This document shows positions 36,848 through 45,045 of a stretch of DNA of 64,000 bases, one piece after another. The notes under the pieces were generated by a model. It saw nothing but the letters and a program-made list of their open reading frames with translations. It was not told where the DNA came from and searched no databases. The DNA comes from Gammaproteobacteria bacterium (lineage in GTDB: Bacteria; Pseudomonadota; Gammaproteobacteria; Granulosicoccales; Granulosicoccaceae). Where the stretch lies: NCBI GenBank assembly GCA_019634245.1, contig JAHQVR010000197.1:30127-94126 (forward strand), written 5' to 3'. Position 1 is the first letter of the stretch. Each line of letters opens with the position of its first letter. Both the position numbers and the translations under genes were made by a program.

Positions 36848-38311
36848 TTAATGCAAAACCACATCAAACTGCTCTCGTGAATACAATTGTTCACCTTGTA
36901 GCCGAATAGGCACACCCACAAAATCTTCCAATTCAGCCAGTTCGTCTGATCGATCTTCGCTAAACCATTCCACCATCTCAATCGAGGCTAGAACCAGCAC
37001 CGATTCAATGTCGAATTGCCGAACCTGCCGGATAATCTCTCTAGCTATCTCAAAGCCAACGGTATCAGCCGTTTTGAGCATCCCACGACCGGTACACACG
37101 GGGCATTCATCGCATAACACCTGTTCAAGGCTTTCTCGAGTTCGCTTGCGCGTCATTTCAACCAAGCCCAAATCAGAGACATCGCTGACTTGAGTTTTAG
37201 CGTGGTCTTTTTCTAAGGCTTTCTCCAACGCTCTGAGCACTTGTCGTCGATGCTCCGCTTCAGTCATATCGATGAAATCGATGATGATGATGCCACCGAG
37301 ATTTCGCAGCCGCAGTTGCCGAGCAATCGATTGGGCCGCTTCCAGATTAGTCTTGAATATCGTTTCTTCCAAATTGCGTTTACCCACAAACGCACCGGTA
37401 TTAACATCAATGGTAGTCATCGATTCGGTTTGATCGATAATCAGATAGCCACCAGACTTCAACAGAACTTTTTTATCTAGGGCCTTGGCAATTTCATCTT
37501 CGACACCATGCAAATCAAAAATCGGGCGTTCGCCTGGATAATGTTCAATGCGTTCTTTCAATTCAGGAATGTATTCTTCACAGAATGACACGCTGTTCTG
37601 AAACGTTTCTCGTGAATCGATACGTATTCGCTCTATGGATGCACCTTTAATATCTCTTAGCATCCGTTGCACCAATGGCAAATCCCGGAAAATAACCTCC
37701 CCGGGTGCGCAGGCCTGTCGCTTCACTTGCATGCCCGCCCAGACCTTCGCCAGATATTTCATATCAGCGATCAATGCATCTTCATCAATACCCTCTGCCG
37801 CAGTGCGCACAATGTAGCCAATATTTTCATCAGCGCGTAGAGAGAGCACGAGCTCGCGCAATCGATTGCGCTCTTCTTCGTTATCAATTTTTGCCGATAC
37901 GCCAATGCCGTTCTCATGAGGCATCATCACAAGGTATCGCGACGGTGCGGTCAGGTTCGACGAAACGCGCGCACCCTTAGTGCCCAATGGATCTTTAGCC
38001 ACTTGCACAGCCAACACTTGACCTTCTGTCAGCATTTGCGAAATCGTTCGATTGACCCGCTCACCCTTATCATCCATATCGACACTGCCAGCGACATCCG
38101 AAATATGTAGAAACGCCGCTCTCTCCAAACCAATGTCGACAAAAGCGGCCTCCATCCCCGGCAGTACGCGCTTCACCTTGCCCTGAAAGATCGTGCCCAC
38201 CAACCCAATCTTGCGCACCCGTTCCACCCACACTTCGGTCAGCATGCCATTTTCAACAGTGGCCACTCGGGTTTCCTGGGGGGTGACATTGATGAGCAAT
38301 TCTTCTGTCAT
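36848..38311 (-). CDS. rng: Ribonuclease G
   Basis: A 487-residue endoribonuclease of the RNase E/G family (16S rRNA 5'-end maturation, mRNA decay). S1 domain in residues about 35-125 (GTIFQGKVKRVLPGMEAAFV, DIGLERAAFLHISD); catalytic aspartates in TTIDVNTGAFVG and IIIIDFIDM; zinc-link cysteines in CDECPVCTGRG. It lacks the long C-terminal scaffold of RNase E, which identifies it as RNase G. It is between maf and yhdP. Confidence 0.97.
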   Translation of the reverse strand: MTEELLINVTPQETRVATVENGMLTEVWVERVRKIGLVGTIFQGKVKRVLPGMEAAFVDIGLERAAFLHISDVAGSVDMDDKGERVNRTISQMLTEGQVLAVQVAKDPLGTKGARVSSNLTAPSRYLVMMPHENGIGVSAKIDNEEERNRLRELVLSLRADENIGYIVRTAAEGIDEDALIADMKYLAKVWAGMQVKRQACAPGEVIFRDLPLVQRMLRDIKGASIERIRIDSRETFQNSVSFCEEYIPELKERIEHYPGERPIFDLHGVEDEIAKALDKKVLLKSGGYLIIDQTESMTTIDVNTGAFVGKRNLEETIFKTNLEAAQSIARQLRLRNLGGIIIIDFIDMTEAEHRRQVLRALEKALEKDHAKTQVSDVSDLGLVEMTRKRTRESLEQVLCDECPVCTGRGMLKTADTVGFEIAREIIRQVRQFDIESVLVLASIEMVEWFSEDRSDELAELEDFVGVPIRLQGEQLYSREQFDVVLH

Positions 38312-38343
38312 AGGCCTCGGTAATTCTTATTCACGGACAAAGC

Positions 38344-38958
38344 TTAGTTCTCGTTGGCTGAACGGACCTTGAATACATCAAAATCGAGTTCCGCCAGCAT
38401 TTGGACAGTGTCGTATAGGGGTAATCCCACCACATTACTGTAACTGCCCGTTACGTCTTGGACAAATGCAGCGCCAAGACCCTGAATAGCATAGGCTCCA
38501 GCCTTGCCTGCAGGTTCTCCAGACTGCCAATATCGCAGCGCATCCATCGACGAAATCTCACCCATGGTGACCTGGGTTTGAACCACGCGCACCCGCTGCT
38601 CTGACCCAGACACCACGCACACCCCCGTGATGACTTGGTGGGTTCGCCCACTCAGAGAGTGCAACATTCGCAAGCCGTCCGCCTCATCGACGGGTTTACC
38701 CAGAATATCTCCGTCGAGCTGCACCACGGTATCCGCGGCGATAATAATGTTTGATGTCGACCTGGGATGGGCCCGTGTCTGCTCAGCACTCACTACTTGG
38801 GCTTTACCGATGGCTAAACGTTCCACCAAGTGTAGGGCGGACTCGTGTGAGTGCGGTATTTCATTAATGTGCGCAGGCGCCACCACAGGATTTAAGCCTA
38901 GCTGCTGAAGCAATGCCCGTCGCCGCGGCGATTGGGAAGCCAATACTAATGTGGGCAT
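38344..38958 (-). CDS. maf: Maf-family nucleotide pyrophosphatase
   Basis: A 204-residue nucleoside triphosphate pyrophosphatase of the Maf family (YhdE branch by its place before rng), which removes dTTP/UTP and modified nucleotides. LASQSPRRRALLQQLG is the substrate loop; AADTVVQLDGDILGKPVDEA and SGRTHQVITGVCVV carry the catalytic and metal residues; GKAGAYAIQGLGAAFVQDVTG closes the domain. It ends 32 bp before rng and follows rlmH with 1 bp between. Confidence 0.93.
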   Translation of the reverse strand: MPTLVLASQSPRRRALLQQLGLNPVVAPAHINEIPHSHESALHLVERLAIGKAQVVSAEQTRAHPRSTSNIIIAADTVVQLDGDILGKPVDEADGLRMLHSLSGRTHQVITGVCVVSGSEQRVRVVQTQVTMGEISSMDALRYWQSGEPAGKAGAYAIQGLGAAFVQDVTGSYSNVVGLPLYDTVQMLAELDFDVFKVRSANEN

Positions 38959-38959
38959 A

Positions 38960-39421
38960 TCAGCCGCGATGGTATGGATGATTGGTGAGCAAACTATGCG
39001 CTCGATACAACTGTTCTAATAAAACGACGCGCACGAGTGGGTGTGGGAACGTCAGTCGCGACAAGCTCATCGATTGATCTGCACGATCCAAACAGCGCTG
39101 GTGTAACCCCTGCGGCCCGCCTATCAGAAACGCCAGTGGCTTTCCCAACCCCTGCCATCGTTCCAACTCGGAGGCCAGGTCTTCAGTCGACCAAGACTTT
39201 CCGTGCGGATCCAGACAGACAAGGTGGGATTTTGCATCAACATTGGCCAGTAGCGATTTCGCCTCCACGGCCATCTCCGATAAGCGATCGGAGGCAGGCG
39301 CTTGGACCACTTCTTTAATACGAAATCGCCAGTGGGACGGCAACCGTTTGCGGTAATCTTCCACACCCGCAGCGACCCAATCGGGCATACGTTTACCTAC
39401 GGCGTGAAGCGTTACCTGCAC
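38960..39421 (-). CDS. rlmH: 23S rRNA pseudouridine-1915 N3-methyltransferase RlmH
   Basis: A 153-residue SPOUT methyltransferase acting on m3-pseudouridine 1915 in helix 69 of assembled ribosomes. MQVTLHAVGKRMPDWV at the start; the knot region with FLIGGPQGL and the C-terminal LTFPHPLVRVVLLEQLYRA...NHPYHR are diagnostic. It follows rsfS by 11 bp. Confidence 0.97.
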   Translation of the reverse strand: MQVTLHAVGKRMPDWVAAGVEDYRKRLPSHWRFRIKEVVQAPASDRLSEMAVEAKSLLANVDAKSHLVCLDPHGKSWSTEDLASELERWQGLGKPLAFLIGGPQGLHQRCLDRADQSMSLSRLTFPHPLVRVVLLEQLYRAHSLLTNHPYHRG

Positions 39422-39432
39422 TAGCGGCTAAG

Positions 39433-39810
39433 CTAGCTAGTCGCAATCAAAGTATCAGCGGGTTCTTCTGATGCTTTGCCCGGCGCTACCGACCAAAGCT
39501 TTTCCAGTGCGTAGAAATCACGCTTCTCTTGGGTCATTACATGCACGATGACATCGCCAAGATCGATCAGCACCCAATCGGATCTGTCATCACCCTCAAC
39601 ACTCAAGGGAATATTTTGCTTGGCTTTGACTTGCATTTTGACTTCGTTCGCCAATGAGCGGACATGTCGCATGGACGTGCCTGTCGCTATCAACATCACA
39701 TCGGCAATGCTGGTTTTATCGCGAATATCCAGCACCTGGATATCAATGCCTTTGAGATCTTCTAAGGCCGATGTGGCCAATTCAGTCAGTTGATTACTGT
39801 TCATACTCAA
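39433..39810 (-). CDS. rsfS: Ribosome silencing factor RsfS
   Basis: A 125-residue protein that binds L14 and blocks subunit joining in starvation. ALEDLKGIDIQVLDIRDKTS, MLIATGTSMRHVRSLANEV, DDRSDWVLIDLGDVIVHVM and the aromatic DFYALEKLW are family marks. It lies between nadD and rlmH as in most bacteria. Confidence 0.97.
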   Translation of the reverse strand: MSMNSNQLTELATSALEDLKGIDIQVLDIRDKTSIADVMLIATGTSMRHVRSLANEVKMQVKAKQNIPLSVEGDDRSDWVLIDLGDVIVHVMTQEKRDFYALEKLWSVAPGKASEEPADTLIATS

Positions 39811-39849
39811 AAATATGTTCTTTGAACCCTCATTGTAGATAAATTCCGC

Positions 39850-40461
39850 TCATCGATACAGGCCATGTTGCTCAATATAGCCATGAACCGAGGCGGGTAA
39901 CAGGAATTTAACCGTTCGACCTTGGGCAATACGGTGTCGGATCTGGGTGGCCGAGATATCCAGTTGAGTCAGCGTACAGCGGCTGATCCCCAGCGACTGA
40001 GGCGGCCCGCCGTCCCCGCGGAGCAAGCGGGTGCCAAAGTCGGACAGTTCAGCATTAGGCCGATCGATAACGACCACCTGCGCCAGAGTTAAAATGGTTT
40101 CCCATCGATGCCAAGAATCGAACTGAGCAAACGCATCCACGCCCATGAAAAATAGCAATTCACTGCCTGGATGTTCTTCCGCAACGGCAGTGAGGGTATC
40201 CACGGTGTAGGAGGGGCCATCGCGCAAGGCTTCGCGCGTGTCTACGGACAAGCGGTCCACATCGGTCGTGGCCAACTGCAGCATCTCTACTCTGTGATCG
40301 GTGCTGGCATCGGGCGTATCCCGATGTACCGGTTGATGATTGGGAACCAGAAACAGCGTGTTAAGGTCGTATCGTTCGGCCAGCTCCACAGCACTTTGAA
40401 GATGGCCATTGTGGACAGGATCGAACGTACCACCAAACAAACCCAGGCGAGTTAACGGCAA
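39850..40461 (-). CDS. nadD: Nicotinate-nucleotide adenylyltransferase
   Basis: A 203-residue nucleotidyltransferase that makes deamido-NAD from nicotinate mononucleotide and ATP. GLFGGTFDPVHNGHL carries the T/HxGH nucleotide motif; MGVDAFAQFDSWHRWETIL and the C-terminal ISATQIRHRIAQGR (ISSTxxR motif) are intact. It is followed by rsfS after 39 bp. Confidence 0.97.
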   Translation of the reverse strand: MPLTRLGLFGGTFDPVHNGHLQSAVELAERYDLNTLFLVPNHQPVHRDTPDASTDHRVEMLQLATTDVDRLSVDTREALRDGPSYTVDTLTAVAEEHPGSELLFFMGVDAFAQFDSWHRWETILTLAQVVVIDRPNAELSDFGTRLLRGDGGPPQSLGISRCTLTQLDISATQIRHRIAQGRTVKFLLPASVHGYIEQHGLYR

Positions 40462-40524
40462 ACGAAGGCCTCTATGCTGCTATGAGAAGTGGATTGATAA
40501 AACGTGGCTTGAGCCAGACGCCGA

Positions 40525-40695
40525 TCACGCAGCGGCTCGCTCAAACCACGTTTTTTTCATCGCTATTTTCTCTTGCTGACGTTTGGCTTTCGTCGACTTT
40601 TCGTGCCGACCACCTTTGCCGAGCAATGGATTTGCCGCAACAGAATTTCTAACATCCTTAAGCTGCTTACGCTTTACTTTGTGTTTGTTCTTCAT
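40525..40695 (-). CDS. Small, strongly basic protein of unknown function
   Basis: A 56-residue protein from ATG 40695 (MKNKHKVKRKQLKDVRN); an in-frame ATG at 40716 would add seven residues. About a third of the residues are Lys or Arg; the middle carries ANPLLGKGGRHEKSTKAKRQ. It has no membrane segment or cysteine. Its basic make-up suggests nucleic-acid or ribosome contact, but I cannot name a family. The frame is open between proA and nadD on the same strand with 43 and 63 bp gaps, which supports a real gene. Confidence 0.6.
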   Translation of the reverse strand: MKNKHKVKRKQLKDVRNSVAANPLLGKGGRHEKSTKAKRQQEKIAMKKTWFERAAA

Positions 40696-40738
40696 GAGTA
40701 CTTCCTTAAGTTGCATCCCTTTATAAACATATAAACCA

Positions 40739-42013
40739 TTAACGTCGAACCGTACCGTCGCCGTTGACCACGTATTTTTCAGTGGTTAAGCCGAGAACTC
40801 CCACTGGGCCTCGAACGTGCATTTTGTCGGTACTAATACCAATTTCGGCACCTAAGCCGTATTCTGCACCGTCCGCAAAGCAGGTGGCCGCATTGACCAT
40901 CACAGAGCTGGAATCTACCGCGCGGGTAAACTGCCGAGCGCGTCGCAAATCACCGGTGACGATCGCATCGGTATGGCCCGAACCGTACCGGCTAATGTGA
41001 TCGATCGCCTGATCAGGACCATCAACCACCCTTACAGATAATATGGGGCCTAAATACTCGGTTTTCCAGTCTTCTTCGGTCGCCTCATTGATCTCTGGCA
41101 GGATCTTTCGAGCCGCCTCACACCCTCTCATTTCGACATTATGAGGAGCAAATTCCGCAGCGAGCTTGGGTAGCAGTTGTGCTGCACGACTGCGGGCAAC
41201 TAACAAGGTTTCCATGGCACCGCAAATGCCATACCGATAGGTCTTGGAATTCACGGCAATGTCGACGGCCATCTCAGGTTCGCAATGATCGTCCAGATAG
41301 ACATGACAAATGCCATCCAAATGCTTAATCACCGGCACGCGCGCTTCTTCGCTAATGCGCGACACCAGGCTTTTGCCACCGCGAGGAATAATGACATCAA
41401 TGTGTTGATCGCTGGCGAGCATCGCCCCCACCGCCGCCCGATCTGTCGTGGATACGAGTTGCACAGCAGTGTCAGGTAAACCGGCCGCAGTTAAACCTTG
41501 CTGCACGCAGTCTGCAATGATCAGATTGGCACGAATCGCTTCTGAACCACCACGTAAAATCACCGAATTACCGGCTTTGATGCACAAGCCCGCGGCATCG
41601 GCGGTTACGTTCGGCCGTGATTCATAGATAACTCCGATCACACCCAGTGGCACTCTCATGCGGGCGATCTCCAAACCCGAGGGTTGTCTTTGTGTTTCAG
41701 ACAAAGCTCCGATGGGGTCTTGTTGTTGCGCCACATTGCGTAACCCATCAGCCATCGACACCACCCGTGCTGGATTCAATTCCAAGCGATCCAGCAGAGC
41801 AGCACTTAACTGTCGTTCCTTGGCCGATGCAAGATCTTTAGCATTGGCCGACAGTATCGACTCGCTGGCTGCCATGATGGCATCAGCCATCGCTTCCAAG
41901 GCCTGGTTTTTGGTTTTAGTGGATGCAGAAGCGAGAACGCGCGACGCTACTCGGGCATCCGCGCCCATTTGCTGCACTAACGCCACGGGATCTAAATCGA
42001 TGGATTTATTCAT
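40739..42013 (-). CDS. proA: Glutamate-5-semialdehyde dehydrogenase
   Basis: A 424-residue NADPH-dependent gamma-glutamyl phosphate reductase of proline synthesis. [46 protein letters not shown], and the catalytic-cysteine region [17 protein letters not shown] (in most homologues CNAMETLLVH) are visible, with [27 protein letters not shown] near the end. Odd: the usual Cys-Asn before AMETL is Cys-Gly here. ATG 42013 and GTG 42019 are both possible starts. No proB neighbour is present. Confidence 0.95.
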   Translation of the reverse strand: MNKSIDLDPVALVQQMGADARVASRVLASASTKTKNQALEAMADAIMAASESILSANAKDLASAKERQLSAALLDRLELNPARVVSMADGLRNVAQQQDPIGALSETQRQPSGLEIARMRVPLGVIGVIYESRPNVTADAAGLCIKAGNSVILRGGSEAIRANLIIADCVQQGLTAAGLPDTAVQLVSTTDRAAVGAMLASDQHIDVIIPRGGKSLVSRISEEARVPVIKHLDGICHVYLDDHCEPEMAVDIAVNSKTYRYGICGAMETLLVARSRAAQLLPKLAAEFAPHNVEMRGCEAARKILPEINEATEEDWKTEYLGPILSVRVVDGPDQAIDHISRYGSGHTDAIVTGDLRRARQFTRAVDSSSVMVNAATCFADGAEYGLGAEIGISTDKMHVRGPVGVLGLTTEKYVVNGDGTVRR

Positions 42014-42090
42014 TTTCACTCACACACCAACAAACGCACAACTCAATTAGGTTCAGTACACTAGGGCCGTTTCCGGACCCAACCAATATC

Positions 42091-42864
42091 ATGCAGCTGA
42101 TTGATTCACATTGCCACATCAATTTTCCCGATTTCGACGGTCGAATACCCGAAATTGTGCAAAACGCAGCAACCAACGATGTCACTACGATGTTGTGCAT
42201 CGCCACCAGCTGGGAAAATCAGCCCGAGGTGCTGCAACTGGCGGAGCAAAATCCTCAGATTTTAGCGGCCATCGGTGTCCATCCGACAACAGAAGGTGGC
42301 TATGAACCCAGCACCGATGAGTTGGTGAGTGCCTGCGCGCACCCGCGTGTGGTTGGCATGGGAGAAACCGGGCTCGATTATTTTCGAAGCGAAGGCGATC
42401 TCACCTGGCAACACGAGCGCTTTCACCGACACATCGATGCTGCTATCCAAACCCAGCTACCACTGATTATTCACACACGTGCAGCAGCGGCGGATACGAT
42501 GGATGCGCTGCGCGATCACAATGCGCGAGACGCAGGCGGTGTGATGCACTGCTTCGCCGAAGATTGGGACATTGCCAAGCAAGCCCTGGATATTGGTTTT
42601 TATATCTCTTTCTCTGGCATCGTGACGTTCAAAAGTGCCAAGGCGGTGCAAGAGGTAGCGCTCAAAGCACCGCTGGATAGAATCCTGGTGGAAACCGATG
42701 CACCCTACCTCGCCCCTACTCCGCACCGCGGCAAACAAAATGAACCGGCCTATGTTCGCCACACCGCTGAATTTATCGCCGAGCTGAGAGGCGCAGCACT
42801 ACCGGAAATTGCTGAAGCAACGACAGCGAATTTTTATCGGTTGTTTAGTAAGAGTGTCGCTTAA
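42091..42864 (+). CDS. TatD-family metal-dependent hydrolase
   Basis: A 257-residue TIM-barrel DNase of the TatD family. ATG 42091 (MQLIDSHCHINFPDFDGR) is the family start; an upstream in-frame codon at 41923 lies inside proA. Metal ligands: DSHCH, GMGETGLDYFR, PLIIHTRAA, MHCFAEDW, VETDAPYLAPTPHRGKQNEP. It belongs to the YcfH/TatD group, 3'-5' exonucleases; which paralogue it is cannot be told. It is divergent from proA, 77 bp apart. Confidence 0.93.
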   Translation: MQLIDSHCHINFPDFDGRIPEIVQNAATNDVTTMLCIATSWENQPEVLQLAEQNPQILAAIGVHPTTEGGYEPSTDELVSACAHPRVVGMGETGLDYFRSEGDLTWQHERFHRHIDAAIQTQLPLIIHTRAAAADTMDALRDHNARDAGGVMHCFAEDWDIAKQALDIGFYISFSGIVTFKSAKAVQEVALKAPLDRILVETDAPYLAPTPHRGKQNEPAYVRHTAEFIAELRGAALPEIAEATTANFYRLFSKSVA

Positions 42865-42915
42865 TGTAAAGGCGCTGATTTTATCGAACTGAGTCCGACC
42901 ACAGTAAACCAATGG

Positions 42916-44037
42916 ATGATAATGCAAACTGATAAATCCACGATTGTTATTGCCGGTGCGGGCCCATCAGGTCTCACTCTCGCTATAGAGCTCAACCGTC
43001 TTGGCATTCCTTGTGCCATCTTCGACAAAGCATCCGGTCCTGCTCCGATGCATGAAAGCCGCGCCTTGGCCTTCAATTCACGCAGTCAATCACTACTTGC
43101 CACCAGTGGCGTTACAGAAAGCATTGAAACAGTCTCTCATCCGGTCGAGCGTGTGCGTTTTTGCTGGAAAGGACAAATGCGCAATGAAATCTCAATCAAA
43201 GCCGATTCGCAACAACCTAATAAAATGTTGATTGTCAGACAAGGCCAGATCGAGCGCAAAATGCTTGAACATCTGCAACAAAAAGGCATTGAAGTCAGTT
43301 GGAATACAGAGCTAGCTGAGTTCACTGAACAGAATGACCATGTAACCACCACTTTTATGGGGCAGAAAGGTGAACATCACAAGATCCAGTGTCGATATCT
43401 TGTCGGCTGCGATGGCGCTCACTCATTTGTACGCAGAAATGGGGGCTATACGTTCGAAGGTGAAACAGATCCCCAATTGTGGTCTTTAGCGGATGTTTCG
43501 ACTACAGATGATCGCTTTGCGCACACACTCACGGCAGATCTCTCACCCGGTAAAGCGTTTGCCACTATGCCCATCGAAAACAATCTGGTTCGCCTCATCC
43601 ACAATGGTCCAGACTTACTTCAACGTCACCCGTTTGCTCATTTACAAACAAATGTACATTGGCAATCAGAGTTTAAAGTGTCCTATCGGCTGGTAAAACT
43701 GTTCAATAGGGGTCGTACCTTTTTATGTGGCGATGCCGCACACATTCATTCCCCGGTCGGCGGGCGTGGGATGAATCTGGGTATTGAGGATGCAGCAACA
43801 CTTGCGTGGCTTTTGCAAAAAAACAGTGAGCTCGATTACACATCGTTGCGCCGACCCGTCGCGGTAAAGGTGCTCAAGCTCACACACAACCAAACCTCTC
43901 AGATGAATGCATCGTCCATGGTTTCCAGCATTCTTAAACAGTTTGGCCCTAAGCTCATTTCGCTGGCACCTGTCAAACGTTCCTTTTTAAAAACATTACA
44001 CGGGCTCGACACACCAGATCCAGTGTGGCTGGATTAA
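42916..44037 (+). CDS. FAD-dependent aromatic-type monooxygenase
   Basis: A 373-residue group A flavoprotein hydroxylase. The dinucleotide-binding loop VIAGAGPSGLTLAIELNRLG is near residues 10-30; the DG motif YLVGCDGAHSFVRR is central; the FAD-ribityl motif LCGDAAHIHSPVGGRGMNLG is at about 271-290. Substrate unknown; no aromatic or ubiquinone pathway gene is adjacent, and it lacks the C-terminal thioredoxin-like domain of phenol hydroxylases. The following 80-residue VapC remnant is convergent, 6 bp away. Confidence 0.88.
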   Translation: MIMQTDKSTIVIAGAGPSGLTLAIELNRLGIPCAIFDKASGPAPMHESRALAFNSRSQSLLATSGVTESIETVSHPVERVRFCWKGQMRNEISIKADSQQPNKMLIVRQGQIERKMLEHLQQKGIEVSWNTELAEFTEQNDHVTTTFMGQKGEHHKIQCRYLVGCDGAHSFVRRNGGYTFEGETDPQLWSLADVSTTDDRFAHTLTADLSPGKAFATMPIENNLVRLIHNGPDLLQRHPFAHLQTNVHWQSEFKVSYRLVKLFNRGRTFLCGDAAHIHSPVGGRGMNLGIEDAATLAWLLQKNSELDYTSLRRPVAVKVLKLTHNQTSQMNASSMVSSILKQFGPKLISLAPVKRSFLKTLHGLDTPDPVWLD

Positions 44038-44043
44038 ACTGTT

Positions 44044-44286
44044 TTACAGCTGCCGCACATCTGCTCTGAACCTATTCAACCAATGGTCAATGGCAAGCCA
44101 TTTTTCAAAGTGCTTAAACGCAGAATCATTCGTGATTAAAGTGGCATTAACGGCTGCAGCATGAGCACCGATAAGCAGGTCTCGGTTGCTCAAACTAACA
44201 CCTTTAGATTCGCCGAAGGCGCGTAACAAGGCATAGGATTCTGCAGCATCTGAACCCGAAAGGCATTTTGTCTTAACTCTTGCCAA
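44044..44286 (-). pseudogene. VapC-like PIN-domain toxin remnant, C-terminal part only
   Basis: An 80-codon frame with TTG as the only start. Its body SNRDLLIGAHAAAVNATLITND followed by FKHFEKWLAIDHWLN aligns with the C-terminal half of VapC/PIN endoribonucleases (conserved aspartate in NRDLLIGAHA and the D of TND). A full toxin has about 130 residues; the N-terminal half with the first catalytic aspartates is missing, as an in-frame stop lies 39 bp before the TTG and the pilin-like gene ends 24 bp upstream. No vapB-like gene is nearby. I take it as a decayed toxin gene cut at its 5' end; a small intact gene is less likely. Confidence 0.65.
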
Positions 44287-44310
44287 ATCAAGTAATGAGA
44301 ACTGCGATCG

Positions 44311-45045
44311 TTAAGGTAGCTGCCCAGATTTAACCAACCAATACACCAATTCACTCTTGCCCACCCAAACAAGCTGATCATCGAACGGTGTATCTGAATG
44401 AGAGCTGTAACTGCCTTGAAAAAATTGTTGATCACCATTTTGATTGACGGCTTGATCCGACTGAGCACTATCATCCTGCCCAAGCGAGTACACAACGAAT
44501 ACGGCGGCAGCCTCACGCCGCGGAGAGCCGAGACAGTCGTCCATTGAATCAACACAGACCCTCAAACCAGCCTTGAGAACACTGGCACCAACAGACTTTA
44601 TTTCATCCGAATGAACCCAATCATCCCACACTGAATTACCCAGCGACTCATGGTTAGATTGACTTAACGAGTACCGAATAGGCCTGTGCCAAGCATCGAG
44701 CAAAACACTGTGTGATGGACCTGCACCGTCAGAGTGCCAAAAAGATGAAGGAATTCCTCCCGAATACGAAACGCAGTTGCCATCCTCGTCAACGACAGTT
44801 TGCTCGTGTACGTTCAGTGGTATGGGGCAAGGCAAACGCCCATGTGACATCGCATAGCCGAGAATAACCTTCGTTACGGTCTGCAGTTGGCTGCTGGTTT
44901 TACTCTCATTTTGCCTCTGTATTCGCAGACCCATCGGTGTCATCAACGATCCCGCTAGTACACTGAGCACGGTGAGTACAATAGCAAGTTCGATGAGCGA
45001 AAACCCTCGTAACGAGTGCACGATTTGCCTATCAAAGCGGATCAC
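44311..45045 (-). CDS. Prepilin-type protein with LPCP domain
   Basis: A 244-residue pilin-like protein; GTG start at 45045 overlapping the stop of the preceding gene (GTGA). Class III leader of 14 residues ending G, then FSLIELAIVLTVLSVLAGSL: cleavage after Gly14 and the Glu at mature position 5 are present. The globular part has VTKVILGYAMSHGRLPCPIP, a pattern shared with the next gene upstream, and four cysteines (LPCP, GNC, RVCVDSMDDC) that may form disulfides. It is much larger than major pilins (about 150), so a minor or tip pilin is likely. Last gene of the MSHA-like operon. Confidence 0.85.
   Translation of the reverse strand: MIRFDRQIVHSLRGFSLIELAIVLTVLSVLAGSLMTPMGLRIQRQNESKTSSQLQTVTKVILGYAMSHGRLPCPIPLNVHEQTVVDEDGNCVSYSGGIPSSFWHSDGAGPSHSVLLDAWHRPIRYSLSQSNHESLGNSVWDDWVHSDEIKSVGASVLKAGLRVCVDSMDDCLGSPRREAAAVFVVYSLGQDDSAQSDQAVNQNGDQQFFQGSYSSHSDTPFDDQLVWVGKSELVYWLVKSGQLP

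Noticed and set aside
44190..44555. 121-codon minus-strand frame spanning the pilin end and the VapC remnant
   Set aside because: It is in another frame of the pilin-like gene and the toxin remnant; its sequence has no domain, while both overlapped genes match families.
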